From: Rhodospirillales bacterium | Lineage (GTDB): Bacteria; Pseudomonadota; Alphaproteobacteria; Micavibrionales; Micavibrionaceae | Reading direction: 5' to 3' | Length of the DNA stretch: 64,000 bases | Assembly (NCBI GenBank): GCA_020638175.1 | Contig: JACKJA010000002.1 | Location: forward strand, 992,001-1,056,000 | Part shown: positions 53,652-63,033 of the stretch, piece by piece | Layout: each line of letters opens with the position of its first letter | Numbering within the stretch: the stretch's first letter is position 1 | Program-made: the position numbers and the translations under genes | Notes under the pieces: generated by a model | Databases searched by the model: none | Told to the model about the DNA's origin: nothing | The model's input: the letters and a program-made list of their open reading frames with translations, nothing else

Positions 53652-55319
53652 ATGACAATCAAGCATTCATTCTACGTTTTGAGCGCGGCTCTGGGATTGA
53701 TCTTTCTGTTTATATCTGCTGTGGGGTTCTGGTCTATGACCCGATTGGGGAATTTGATCGGGGAAGAATTGACCATGGCGCAGGCCATCCAGAACCATAT
53801 GGAAGGCGATATGATGCACGATGGTATGTTGGCCAACGTTTATCAGGGTATGTATTTTGTCAACGGATCGTATGCCGAACGCCAGAATGTCCTGAAAGAA
53901 ACCCGTGAGAATGCTGAAACCTTCCGCGGCGTGGTTGCCGCCAATAAAAAATTGCCGCTTAATCCGGGAATTGTAAAGGCTCTGAGCGAACTTAATGAGC
54001 CGCTTGAGAGGTATATAGCCTCTGTGGAGGGGTTGGTTGGAACGATTGCCCGCGATGGCACGAATGCCGCCGTTGATCTTGGCAGTGTGCAAAGGCAGTT
54101 TGAAGTTCTGGAAGGCGCGATGGAGGAAGTATCCGAAAAAATGCTGAGTTATTCGGGAGGCATTGAGAAAAAATCAAAAAAATTAATCAAGCTCAGCATT
54201 GTCCTTGGCATTATCATTATTCTTTCTTCCGTCGTCTTCATTGTTTTCTTTGTTATTTACGGCCAGAAAAGCCTGGTCCGGCCACTACAGGACATGAGCG
54301 GGGCTATGTGTGAACTGGCATCTGCGGAAAATGCTGCTGATGTTTCTGTCCCGGCACAGGAGCGTCACGATGAAATCGGTGATATTGCCCGCGCCATGCA
54401 GTCATGTAAGGAAAAATCGACAGAGGAAGCCCGTAAGAAAGCCATAGAAAATGCCAAGTTAGCTGAACAGGAACGGAAGACGACAATGATGGCGATTGCC
54501 GAAAAATTTGAAAGCACGGTCGGCACGATTGTTTCTTCGGTTGCGAATGAGGTGTCTGTGACACAAAAAACGGCGGAAACAATGGGCGGTATCGTTGATA
54601 AAACAACGGGGCTGACCGGGGAAGTCTCCCAGTCTATGAGCCGTACGGCTGAGAACGTGAATATGGTAGCCAGCGCCGCCGAAGAGCTAACGGCCTCCAT
54701 CGGTGAGATCAGCCAGCAGGTCGGTCGTTCGGCCAAAGTGGCCTCTGACGCCAGCCGTCAGGCCGAGGAAACAAACACGAAAGTGGCCAACTTGTCTGAA
54801 TCGGCGCAGAAAATCGGCGACGTGGTGAGCTTGATTACCGACATCGCCGAGCAAACCAATCTTCTGGCCCTGAACGCGACGATCGAAGCGGCCCGTGCCG
54901 GAGATGCCGGGAAAGGCTTTGCTGTTGTGGCATCGGAAGTCAAAAATCTGGCAACCCAAACGCAGGCGGCGACCGGCGAAATCGCGTCGCAGATCGGCGA
55001 AATCCAGAATGAGACAAAAGAAGCCGTCGAAGATATTCGCAAGATCGCAGCCGTGATTGCCAATATTAACGAGATCACGTCGGCTATTGCCGCGGCAGTT
55101 GAAGAACAGGAAGCGGCGACGCAGGATATCGTTAGCAACATCCAGAAAGCATCCATGGATGTCTCCTCGACGACATCCCAGTCCGAGCAAATCAGGGCGG
55201 CGTCGCAGGAAACCGGGCAAGCCACCGGCCGCGTTTTGGAGGCATCGGCGCACCTCGCGGAGCAAGCGTCACGCCTGAACGCCGAGGTTCATTCTTTCTT
55301 GTCGGATGTGCGGTCTTAA
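53652..55319 (+). CDS. Methyl-accepting chemotaxis protein
   Basis: The chemoreceptor has 555 residues from ATG 53652 (GGAAGGGG ribosome binding site). TM1 lies near 5-27 (LSAALGLIFLFISAVGFWSM), a helical periplasmic sensor of about 160 residues follows, then TM2 (LSIVLGIIIILSSVVFIVFF), HAMP (LVRPLQDMSGAMCELAS) and a signalling domain with the conserved hairpin tip ITDIAEQTNLLALNATIEAARAG. The ligand is unknown; the sensor resembles a four-helix bundle. It feeds the CheA/CheW system encoded at 34.9-40.7 kb. It is isolated on the plus strand between minus-strand operons. Confidence 0.92.
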   Translation: MTIKHSFYVLSAALGLIFLFISAVGFWSMTRLGNLIGEELTMAQAIQNHMEGDMMHDGMLANVYQGMYFVNGSYAERQNVLKETRENAETFRGVVAANKKLPLNPGIVKALSELNEPLERYIASVEGLVGTIARDGTNAAVDLGSVQRQFEVLEGAMEEVSEKMLSYSGGIEKKSKKLIKLSIVLGIIIILSSVVFIVFFVIYGQKSLVRPLQDMSGAMCELASAENAADVSVPAQERHDEIGDIARAMQSCKEKSTEEARKKAIENAKLAEQERKTTMMAIAEKFESTVGTIVSSVANEVSVTQKTAETMGGIVDKTTGLTGEVSQSMSRTAENVNMVASAAEELTASIGEISQQVGRSAKVASDASRQAEETNTKVANLSESAQKIGDVVSLITDIAEQTNLLALNATIEAARAGDAGKGFAVVASEVKNLATQTQAATGEIASQIGEIQNETKEAVEDIRKIAAVIANINEITSAIAAAVEEQEAATQDIVSNIQKASMDVSSTTSQSEQIRAASQETGQATGRVLEASAHLAEQASRLNAEVHSFLSDVRS

Positions 55320-55323
55320 ACAA

Positions 55324-55560
55324 TCAGTAATGCGGCGGTTTGTCGCGGGCAGCGATCTCGGTGGGGGATAATCCCTCGCCATCGCCGGTCTCCGAGCGGT
55401 ATCTCAGTTCCTCCAGCTTGTCCTCGGCACGCAGTAACTTGGCCTTTAACGCATCAATTACCTTCCACTGTTCGGTGATAACGGCGTTGAGCTCCTGAAT
55501 CTGTTGGTCCTGATGAGCGATCTGGGTTTCGATAGTGGTCAGGCGATCTTCTTCGTTCAT
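55324..55560 (-). CDS. slyX: SlyX family protein
   Basis: The 78-residue coiled-coil protein from ATG 55560 starts MNEEDRLTTIETQIAHQDQQ, followed by IQELNAVITEQWKVIDALKAKL and a Pro-rich C-terminus ARDKPPHY. This is the SlyX pattern (IE.k.afqe..i..LN..v). Function in the family is unknown. Its ATG overlaps the stop of the phosphatase gene (ATGA), so it is the last gene of the yejA-kdsB operon. Confidence 0.85.
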   Translation of the reverse strand: MNEEDRLTTIETQIAHQDQQIQELNAVITEQWKVIDALKAKLLRAEDKLEELRYRSETGDGEGLSPTEIAARDKPPHY

Positions 55561-56177
55561 GGTTTTATATTCCAGTCCTTGACGGTCCATTGGCTGCCGT
55601 CATGTTCGAAAATGCACAGGCCGCCGGTTGAAATCTTGATTTTATGATCGCGGGCAAAACCCTCAAAATCCCCGGTAATATGGGGCGCAAACCGGGCAAT
55701 CCCGTTGGAGGTCACAACCAAAATCGTCTCATTATCGTCGTGCTCGGTAATATGCGCGGCGAAATTTATCCAGTTTTGTATAATTTCATCGGGATCGACC
55801 TGCCAGCCATCGGGAACGATTGCTTGCTCATCCCAGTCTTTTATAGCCTGTTCCCCGATCCGGGCGATGACGTCATCCTCGGTTTTGTTTTCATCGGGCC
55901 CGTAATCGATTTCTTTAAATATATCAAGTTGATACACGGGGTTTGTGACGCCGCTCGTTTTGACGGCCAGCGCCGCCGTTTCCATGGTCCGTTTTAAAGG
56001 CGCTGCATAAATAACGTCCGGTATCAGTCTGTTTTTATTCAGGTATGTCCCGATAGCCTGCGCCTGTTCCCGGCCTTTTTCAACCAGCTGTAAATCGGTG
56101 CGCCCGCCCACGCGGGTCGGCGTGTCGCCGGGACCGAATGTATTGCCGTGACGGGCGATAATCAGGGTTGTGCTCAT
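55557..56177 (-). CDS. Histidine phosphatase (PGAM-like) family protein
   Basis: The 206-residue protein has the N-terminal LIIARHGNT (His10 as phospho-acceptor), Arg63 in APLKRTMETA and Glu89/Asp91 in FKEIDYG. The position of the second catalytic histidine (usually VSHG) reads VVTSNGIARF with Asn158, so either the family uses another acid/base or activity is changed. It overlaps the upstream O-antigen-ligase-like gene and the downstream slyX by four bases each, which indicates coupled translation. Substrate unknown; the neighbourhood suggests an envelope-related phosphate. Confidence 0.82.
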   Translation of the reverse strand: MSTTLIIARHGNTFGPGDTPTRVGGRTDLQLVEKGREQAQAIGTYLNKNRLIPDVIYAAPLKRTMETAALAVKTSGVTNPVYQLDIFKEIDYGPDENKTEDDVIARIGEQAIKDWDEQAIVPDGWQVDPDEIIQNWINFAAHITEHDDNETILVVTSNGIARFAPHITGDFEGFARDHKIKISTGGLCIFEHDGSQWTVKDWNIKP

Positions 56178-58015
56178 GGTTGGTATTGCCTTTGTAGCCG
56201 GGCCAGAGGTTCAATCTCTTTCATAAGGGTTTTAAACGCCGCGTCAACCGTCTGGTTGTGCGGGTAATGTAAACCGGCCTCCAGAACCTGGTAGGCTTTG
56301 AGGGGCATCCCGCGCTGCATATATAAGGCCGCCAGTTCCCGCCGGGCTTTGTAATGCTGGGGATTCTTCTTTACGGCGGTTTCCCACGACGCCAGGGCTT
56401 TATCCGGTTCGTTTGTGGCCATGTAAAGCTTTGCGCGCTTGTGGTCGATTTCCGCCCAGTGCGGGTTCAGGCGCTGCGCCCGGTCGAGCAAGACGTGGGC
56501 TTGCGCAGCCATATCGGCCTGTTCGTTTTCGGTAAACAAAACCCCCGGCGCGACCTGTAAATCAATATACAGACCCGCCAGATGCACGTCCGGGTCGATA
56601 AAGCTGGCCGGGCCATAGCGCCGGGCTTTATCAATGGCGGTTGTAAAGCTGCCGATATCGCCGACGCGGATGGCCGTTTTGGCTGCCAGCAAATAATGCA
56701 TGCCGAGCGCGCTGCTGACGGCCATCCAGCCACAGACCATGAAAACCGCAAGGAGGCCCAAGGGGGCGATGATGCGCTGACGCCGGGATAACAGGGCCGG
56801 CTTGAACGAAGGTTCTTCCAGCGCCGCCGCCGTCAGGGCATACCACGCCGCCAGCCAGACACCGCAAATAATCAGGATCGCCAGAATATAAAGATGAAAC
56901 GAGACATGCGTATGCAGCCCCAGCGCCAGCAGGGCGGCAAATATCCCCATGATCGGCGCGCGCAGCTCTGAATCGCGGGGCAGGGCGCGCAAAGCCCTGA
57001 TGGTCTGCCACAGAATACCGATCAGCAAAGCGTAAAACAGCAACGGGGCTGCCGCGCCCATCTCCGCCCAGAATTGCAGCGGGTCGTTATGCGCCCAATG
57101 GCCGCTGGAATTATCCGTGTCCGGCGCGCGGTAAGCCGGGTACGTTTGATAAAACGTACCCAACCCGGTTCCCTTGAAGGGGTGATCCTTGATCATCGCC
57201 ACGGTCGATTGCCAGATGGCCATGCGGGCCACGATTTCTTTTTGCTGACCGGGCGCCGCCAGTCCCGTCAGCCTTTCCGCCGACTGTCCGGCAAACTGGA
57301 ACGCACCGAAAATCAGGGCGGTTGCGATCAGCAGGCTCAGGAGCTTTTTCCGGCAGAGAACAGGCCGCAGGGCAAACAGCAAAACGCCCCCGGCAATCAG
57401 GGCGCTCAGGATTCCCCCCCGGCTTTCTGTGGCCAGCAACGCCGCGAAAAAAAGCAAGGCCAGCGCCAGCTTCGGGATGTCATGGTTCCGGGCGGACAGG
57501 AAAAGCGCCAGCGCCGGGAACAGCCCCAGATTCATAAGCCCCGCCAGCGTATTCGGGTTGGGCAGCGGCGCATGCGCCCGCCCGGCCATCCCGCCGCCGA
57601 GAAACAGGTAATCAATCACCGTCCACCCGGCGAGGACCGACAAGGCCATCATCAGGCCGAAAACGGCGGCTTTTAGGACAGTGTTTCTGTCCGGCCCGGC
57701 CAGCAAACAGAAAAACAGCAGGGGCGCCGCGCTGAAAATCAGCCATGTGACCATGCTGGCAAAGGGGATTGTGCTCCCCATCAGGCTGAAGGTTGCGTAT
57801 AGCCAGAATCCGAACAAAAGCAAAGGGACTGCCCCGGCGGGAAAAGACAGCGCATTTTTCAAAAGGGCCGGGAACAGCAAAAGACCCGCCACCACCAATA
57901 ATCCCAAAACCACAGGGGCATAGAGCAAACTGGTATAGCCGGTAAAAAACAGGGCGGTGGTAAACGCCGCCATCAAGGCAAGAGCCGTAAAACCGCTGGC
58001 AATATTACGGGGCAT
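56174..58015 (-). CDS. O-antigen ligase/polymerase-like membrane protein with TPR
   Basis: From ATG 58015 it has 613 residues; the frame upstream to 58045 would overlap kdsB by 41 bases with no usable ribosome binding site. About ten to twelve membrane helices fill residues 1-440. The Wzy_C-type loop is visible: ESRGGILSALIAGG, then DHPFKGTGLGTFYQTYPAYR and SGHWAHNDPLQFWAEMG. The C-terminal ~170 residues form TPR-like helices (NPHWAEIDHKRAKLYMATNE and NPQHYKARRELAALYMQRG). Probably ligates or polymerises a surface glycan. Located in the kdsB operon. Confidence 0.83.
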   Translation of the reverse strand: MPRNIASGFTALALMAAFTTALFFTGYTSLLYAPVVLGLLVVAGLLLFPALLKNALSFPAGAVPLLLFGFWLYATFSLMGSTIPFASMVTWLIFSAAPLLFFCLLAGPDRNTVLKAAVFGLMMALSVLAGWTVIDYLFLGGGMAGRAHAPLPNPNTLAGLMNLGLFPALALFLSARNHDIPKLALALLFFAALLATESRGGILSALIAGGVLLFALRPVLCRKKLLSLLIATALIFGAFQFAGQSAERLTGLAAPGQQKEIVARMAIWQSTVAMIKDHPFKGTGLGTFYQTYPAYRAPDTDNSSGHWAHNDPLQFWAEMGAAAPLLFYALLIGILWQTIRALRALPRDSELRAPIMGIFAALLALGLHTHVSFHLYILAILIICGVWLAAWYALTAAALEEPSFKPALLSRRQRIIAPLGLLAVFMVCGWMAVSSALGMHYLLAAKTAIRVGDIGSFTTAIDKARRYGPASFIDPDVHLAGLYIDLQVAPGVLFTENEQADMAAQAHVLLDRAQRLNPHWAEIDHKRAKLYMATNEPDKALASWETAVKKNPQHYKARRELAALYMQRGMPLKAYQVLEAGLHYPHNQTVDAAFKTLMKEIEPLARLQRQYQP

Positions 58016-58805
58016 CGGCCAGTAACCTTTCGGCCCGTTCGACATCCTCCGGCGAGTCGATCCCTGCCTGTATCATCCCCAGATCAACGTCGATCGTAAC
58101 GGTCTGGACGCCGATCCCGTTTTCAAGGAAGCGCAGCTGCTCCAGCCCTTCGAGCCGTTCGTAATGTCCCTCTGGCAGCGCGACAAAGCGTTTCAACACG
58201 TCCGCGCGATAGCCGTACAGCCCGATATGCTGGTGAACGGGGGAAAATTCAGTGTCTTGCCGCAGGGTTTCCTCTTTGCGGATCGCCGGGATGATATTCT
58301 TGGAAAACCAGATTGCTTGCCCGTCGGCGCCGATAATTGCCGTCGTGCCGGAAAAGGGCGTGGTCTTCTTGGCTGCGCACAAATCGTCCAGCTCGCTCCA
58401 GCGTAAATTGACGACCGGGGTAATCACTTCGATGGCCGGGTTTTTGTAAACGGCGGCCAGCATGGCGCTGATCGCGGACAGGGGCGTAAACGGCGCGTCC
58501 CCCTGCAACCCCATCAGGAAATCGAAATCACCGCCGGCTTTCTCCGCGGCTTCCAATACGCGGTCCGACCCCGTGCGGCAGGCATCGGACGTCATGACGC
58601 AGTCTACGCCGATCTCGCCGCAATGATCGGCAATGCGCTGGTCTTCCGTCGCGACCATCAGGGCTACGTTGTCATGCGCCGCCGCAGCTTTGCGCCCGAC
58701 CTCCACCACGCGCGATAACATGGATTGTCCGGCGATTTTTACCAGCGGCTTGCCGGGAAACCGTGTCGATCCGTATCGGGCGGGAATGATAATGGCGCAG
58801 CGCAT
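58005..58805 (-). CDS. kdsB: CMP-KDO synthetase (3-deoxy-manno-octulosonate cytidylyltransferase)
   Basis: KdsB activates KDO with CTP for the LPS inner core. The 266-residue protein starts MRCAIIIPARYGSTRFPGKP with the nucleotide-binding Arg-rich loop, and has VATEDQRIADHC, TGSDRVLEAAEK and FLMGLQGDAPF, as in KdsB. It ends EDVERAERLLADA. It overlaps the next gene by 11 bases and follows yejA by two bases. Confidence 0.93.
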   Translation of the reverse strand: MRCAIIIPARYGSTRFPGKPLVKIAGQSMLSRVVEVGRKAAAAHDNVALMVATEDQRIADHCGEIGVDCVMTSDACRTGSDRVLEAAEKAGGDFDFLMGLQGDAPFTPLSAISAMLAAVYKNPAIEVITPVVNLRWSELDDLCAAKKTTPFSGTTAIIGADGQAIWFSKNIIPAIRKEETLRQDTEFSPVHQHIGLYGYRADVLKRFVALPEGHYERLEGLEQLRFLENGIGVQTVTIDVDLGMIQAGIDSPEDVERAERLLADAP

Positions 58806-58807
58806 GT

Positions 58808-60604
58808 CTATTTCTCCTTACTCCACCACGTATCGACAACGCCCATGCCGTAAGGCGGGGAAATGGCGGGTTGTCCGAATCGGTCCCAGTAGGCAACACG
58901 CCACGCGGCAATATGCCAGTTCGGCACGACGTAATAGCCCCATTGCAAAACGCGGTCGAGCGCCCGGCAGCGCAGGACAAGCTCTTCACGGCTCGGCGCG
59001 CTGACGATCATATCGACCAGTTCGTCCACCACCGGGTCTTTGACGCCGATATAATTGCGCGAGCCTTGCGTGTCGGCACGGTCCGATCCCCAGTATTCGC
59101 GCTGTTCGTTGCCGGGCGATGTTGATTGGCCAAAGCTGCCGACGATCATGTCGTAATCGAAATCCATGATCCGGTTGATGTACTGGGCGGCGTCGACGAT
59201 GCGGATCGTGCCCTTGATGCCGATTTTTTCCAGAGATTGTTTCCACGGCATGAACCAGCGCTCGAAAGCGCCGTTTGTGCTGGCGACCAGAAATTCAAAT
59301 TCCAGCCGCGCCCCGGTATCCTTGTGGACGCGCACGCCGTCCGGGCCCATCACATAGCCCGCATCGTCCAGAAGCTTCATGGCCTTGCGCAGGTTGGCGC
59401 GGTTGTTGCCGGATCCGTCCGTATGCGCCGGGTTATATTCTTCCGTAAAGGCTTCATCGGGGATGCGCCCGCGGAACGGTTCGAGGATTTCCAGCTCGCG
59501 CCCCTCCGGCACGCCCTTGGCTTCCATTTCAGAATTGGCAAAATAGCTGCGGGTCCGGGTATAGGCATCATAGGCGAATTGCTTGTTCGACCATTCAAAG
59601 TCAAAAGTCAGATCCAGCGCTTTCCGCACGGCTATATCCTGAAACAGCGGGCGGCGCTGGTTCAGGACAAATCCTTGCATGCCCTGCGGCAGATCGTTTT
59701 CAATCAGGCGCTTGATAATCCGGCCATCCTTGACCGCCGGGGCGTCATAGGCCGTCGCCCACAGCTTGGCGGTGTATTCCTGCCGAAAATCATAGGCATC
59801 GCCGAACAAGGCTTCCAGTGAGATGTTCTGGTCCCGGTAATAGCTGTATTCAACCGTATCGAAATTATAACGGCCCTTGGCTATCGGCAGGTCTTTGCCC
59901 CACCAGTCCGCCACGCGCTCATAGCTCATCTCCTTGCCGGGGTCGACTTTGCCGATCCGGTAAGGGCCGCTGCCGAGCGGCGGTTCCAGAGAAGTTTCTT
60001 CGAAATTATGAGTGCCGTCCGTCCAGTAATGCTTGGGCAACACCGGCAGTTCGCCGACGATCAGCGGCAGTTCCAGATTTCCCCCCATATCAAAGGTAAA
60101 CTTGACCTTGCGTTCATCCAGCGCCTCGACGCTTTTGACATTGTGATAATAGGCGCGATAGGCCGGGCGGCCTTTTTCCACCAGCGTATTGAACGTCCAG
60201 ACAACATCCTCTGCGGTGATCGGCTGGCCGTCGTGCCATTTGGCTTCCGGGCGCAGGTTGAAAATCACCCAGCTCCGGTCTTCGGGCGTTTCAATGCTCT
60301 CCGCCAACAGGCCATACATGGTAAACGGCTCATCAAGGCTTTTTTCCATCAGAGTGTCGTATATCAGGCTCAGACCGTCGGCGGACACGCCCTTGGTGAT
60401 GAACTGGTTCAGACTATCGAAGGTCTCCGGCGCCGACAGGCGCATCCGGCCCCCTTTGGGTGCCTCCGGATTCACGTAATCGAGATGCGCGAAATCGGCC
60501 CCGTATTTCGGCGCGCCGTGCATCGCCAGCGCATGGACGGGCTCTTCGGCAAAAGCGGGCGCGGTAAACAGCAGGCAGAGCAGGGTGATCGTAAGTCTGA
60601 GCAT
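58808..60604 (-). CDS. yejA: Peptide-binding protein (YejA-like, SBP family 5)
   Basis: The periplasmic binding protein has 598 residues with signal peptide MLRLTITLLCLLFTAPAFA. Family features: HALAMHGAPKYGADFAHLDYVNPEAPKGG-type start (HGAPKY, PEAPKGG), RPEAKWHDGQPITAEDVVWTF, and the YejA-like GLLAESIETPEDRSWVIFNL. It captures oligopeptide-like ligands for YejBEF. Here it heads an operon with kdsB rather than yejB. A 76-base gap separates it from the HAD gene upstream. Confidence 0.92.
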   Translation of the reverse strand: MLRLTITLLCLLFTAPAFAEEPVHALAMHGAPKYGADFAHLDYVNPEAPKGGRMRLSAPETFDSLNQFITKGVSADGLSLIYDTLMEKSLDEPFTMYGLLAESIETPEDRSWVIFNLRPEAKWHDGQPITAEDVVWTFNTLVEKGRPAYRAYYHNVKSVEALDERKVKFTFDMGGNLELPLIVGELPVLPKHYWTDGTHNFEETSLEPPLGSGPYRIGKVDPGKEMSYERVADWWGKDLPIAKGRYNFDTVEYSYYRDQNISLEALFGDAYDFRQEYTAKLWATAYDAPAVKDGRIIKRLIENDLPQGMQGFVLNQRRPLFQDIAVRKALDLTFDFEWSNKQFAYDAYTRTRSYFANSEMEAKGVPEGRELEILEPFRGRIPDEAFTEEYNPAHTDGSGNNRANLRKAMKLLDDAGYVMGPDGVRVHKDTGARLEFEFLVASTNGAFERWFMPWKQSLEKIGIKGTIRIVDAAQYINRIMDFDYDMIVGSFGQSTSPGNEQREYWGSDRADTQGSRNYIGVKDPVVDELVDMIVSAPSREELVLRCRALDRVLQWGYYVVPNWHIAAWRVAYWDRFGQPAISPPYGMGVVDTWWSKEK

Positions 60605-60680
60605 GAGAATCTCTTTGTCTTTAGTTTGTGGAACAATCGTTATTTAACACGAAGATCATCGGACACCAAGGTTTGCTTTC

Positions 60681-61535
60681 CTACCATGAAAATCCGTTAA
60701 GGATGGCCGTAGGCTTGTGCGGCTGTCCGTCAATCAGATCCAGAAGTTTTCCTTCCGCCAACTCTCCGGTTTTTGAACAGGAAACCTCGTCCAGATGAAT
60801 GCCGGACAGGTTAAACAGGCTGTTAATCCCAAAATTGTTGGCGCCCTGAATATCGGTGTGCAGGGCGTCACCAACGGCGACCATCCGGTTCTTGTCCAGG
60901 CGGCCCAATAATTCCCATGCCTGTTCATAGAACGGCTTGTGCGGTTTACCGTAATAGGTCACGGTGCCGCCCCATTCCTCATACAGCGCCGCCAGCGTAC
61001 CGGGGCAAAGCGTCGTGCTGTTCCCGACCCGGACCACCATGTCAGGATTAACGCAGATCATCGGGATACCGGCCGCCGCTGCGATTTTCAGCTCTTCCTG
61101 AACGGGGATCGGGAAGTCATGTCCGGCATGATAGGCGTTAATGACAAAATCAGCCCGCTCGACAGACGAGGCTTCATGCAGCGGCAGGTTTTTCATCTGC
61201 GAGAAAAAGAAATCGGAATTGGCGTAGGCCTTGTATGTGCCGGTTTCGTGTTGCAGGGCAAGGAACGCAGCCTCGCCGCTGGACAGGATTTGATTGTAAT
61301 GATCGGCCTCAATCGCAAACTGGGAGGATAAATTGAAGCGCAGGTCCGCTGAACGCGCCGGGGAGTTAGAGAGCAGGCAAACGGTTTTTCCGGCATCCTG
61401 CAATCGTTTCAGTGCATCAATCGTACCGGGGAAGGGGGCCACGCCGTCATGCAGGACACCCCATACATCCAGTAAAAACACATCGTACTGATCGACGACA
61501 TCCTGAAGACCGTTTAGGATTTTATAACTACTCAT
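60681..61535 (-). CDS. HAD superfamily hydrolase, subclass IIA
   Basis: The 284-residue phosphatase has the nucleophile segment VFLLDVWGVLHDG (Asp23), motif II LLSNSPAR, and motifs III/IV in YYGKPHKPFYEQA and MVAVGDALHTDIQGANNFG. The residue two after the nucleophile is Trp rather than Asp, a feature shared by this alphaproteobacterial subfamily with the DVWGVLHDG signature. Substrate unknown. It starts six bases after the tipF-like gene and is co-directional with it. Confidence 0.85.
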   Translation of the reverse strand: MSSYKILNGLQDVVDQYDVFLLDVWGVLHDGVAPFPGTIDALKRLQDAGKTVCLLSNSPARSADLRFNLSSQFAIEADHYNQILSSGEAAFLALQHETGTYKAYANSDFFFSQMKNLPLHEASSVERADFVINAYHAGHDFPIPVQEELKIAAAAGIPMICVNPDMVVRVGNSTTLCPGTLAALYEEWGGTVTYYGKPHKPFYEQAWELLGRLDKNRMVAVGDALHTDIQGANNFGINSLFNLSGIHLDEVSCSKTGELAEGKLLDLIDGQPHKPTAILNGFSW

Positions 61536-61541
61536 CGGGGA

Positions 61542-62951
61542 TTAGGCCGCTTTCTTTAAACTGCGATAGGCATGCAGGTGATCGGGTTTACCGTACAGAT
61601 AACCCTGGGCGTAATGGATATCGAGCGCCATCAGGGCTTTGGCCATTTCCTGTTTTTCAACTTTTTCAGCGATCAACTCGATCCCGGCCGCATCCAGCTC
61701 ACGCTTCAGGTGGGCAATGCGCGCCGCCCCTCCGCGCAGGCCGGCTTCCTGTATCAGCCATTCGGCATCGAACTTGATAAAGCGGACATGGAGACTTTTT
61801 AGGCGGTTAAAGTCAAGCTGGCGCTTGCGCACCCGGTCCATGGAAAACCGGCAGCCCAAACGGCTTAGCCCGTCAATGAACGGTTTGACGCGGGCGCTGT
61901 TTTCCATTTCGATTTGCGGAATTTCAAAAACCAGCCGCCGGGCGAGCATTTTGTTCCGCGATAAAAAGCTGACCAGCGCGTTCATAAAGCCCGTATCGCC
62001 AAGCGTCCCGGCGGAAATATTAATGATATAAACCGCGTCTTTCAGGTTGCTGGCTTTATCGCGCAGGAATTGCAGGCAGCGCAGCAAGACCTGATTATCC
62101 AGCGCCGGGACCAGCGCTTCATCGCGGGCCAGCCCCAGATAACGGGCGGCAGGCAGGTATCGTCCGCCTTCTGCGCGCAAACGCCCCAGCATCTCGTACA
62201 TCACCGGTTGACGATGGGGCAGCTTGACAACAGGCTGCAGGAAAGCCTCCAGATGGTTGTCGTTCAGGGCGCGGTGGATCATTTCAATCACGGCCATATC
62301 GCTGAGGGACGCCGTGTCCGAAGCCATGGCATTGTCCAGACGGCTTTCCGGCGGCGCTCTGTCTGGCGGCGGCGGCAATTCAAAAGAGAACAGGTGGCTG
62401 GTATCCGGCACGGCTTTGATAGCGGCCTTGTTTGTGCTGGTTGGCTGATCGCCCATAACGCTCAGGCGCTCGACAATCGTGCCGATCATCCGGCCTTCGG
62501 CGCTGGCGGCGGGCGGAAGTTGCCGCCCCTGCGTTTTTACGGTTTCGGCAATCTCGGCCAGTCCATCTTTCAGGGCGGTGATTTCATTGCGGTTGCGGAG
62601 CAGTTCGCGCGTCAGCTTTTCATTCTTCGCTTCCAGCTGCGTTACGGTATTCGTGATGTTTTGCTCCCAGCGGCGGCGGGCAATGGCGTCGTAAGCCATC
62701 ACGCCGCTCAGGGCCATAAGCGCGGCAATAATCAGGGTGAAATCAAGCGAGGCATAACGACCGATCAGCATCAGGGCCAGCCCGCATCCCCCGGCGGCTA
62801 TAGCGGCCTGCAAACGGATCTTGCTGTCGTCAAACACGGCGCGGCTGTCGGCGGGCGGGGGTGTGTGAAACAAGCGCGACCCTTGCGCCTTTGACGGCGC
62901 AGGCGTTTTGCGGGAGCCTGATGCGGCTGTTTTAGCTTGTTTGACGGGCAT
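61542..62951 (-). CDS. TipF-like membrane EAL-domain protein
   Basis: The 469-residue protein has two membrane segments (about 47-65 and 70-90), a coiled coil (about 100-145) and a C-terminal EAL domain (225-465). This is the plan of Caulobacter TipF, a c-di-GMP-binding flagellar assembly factor. EAL residues: Glu253 (YEMLGR), Asn311 (INISAG), Glu343 (FEIPQ), Asp372 but Arg373 in place of the second Asp of the DDFG loop (SMDRV), Lys393 (IKFD) and Glu429 (AEKVE). Binding without hydrolysis is likely. Flagellar and che context supports a TipF-like role, by inference. Confidence 0.75.
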   Translation of the reverse strand: MPVKQAKTAASGSRKTPAPSKAQGSRLFHTPPPADSRAVFDDSKIRLQAAIAAGGCGLALMLIGRYASLDFTLIIAALMALSGVMAYDAIARRRWEQNITNTVTQLEAKNEKLTRELLRNRNEITALKDGLAEIAETVKTQGRQLPPAASAEGRMIGTIVERLSVMGDQPTSTNKAAIKAVPDTSHLFSFELPPPPDRAPPESRLDNAMASDTASLSDMAVIEMIHRALNDNHLEAFLQPVVKLPHRQPVMYEMLGRLRAEGGRYLPAARYLGLARDEALVPALDNQVLLRCLQFLRDKASNLKDAVYIINISAGTLGDTGFMNALVSFLSRNKMLARRLVFEIPQIEMENSARVKPFIDGLSRLGCRFSMDRVRKRQLDFNRLKSLHVRFIKFDAEWLIQEAGLRGGAARIAHLKRELDAAGIELIAEKVEKQEMAKALMALDIHYAQGYLYGKPDHLHAYRSLKKAA

Positions 62952-63033
62952 AAGGACTCATAGCAAGAGGCCGCCCGAATCGCCAGTAAAGATCAGGAAT
63001 TGACCAATCTTTTCAACATGAAATTGGCAGAGG

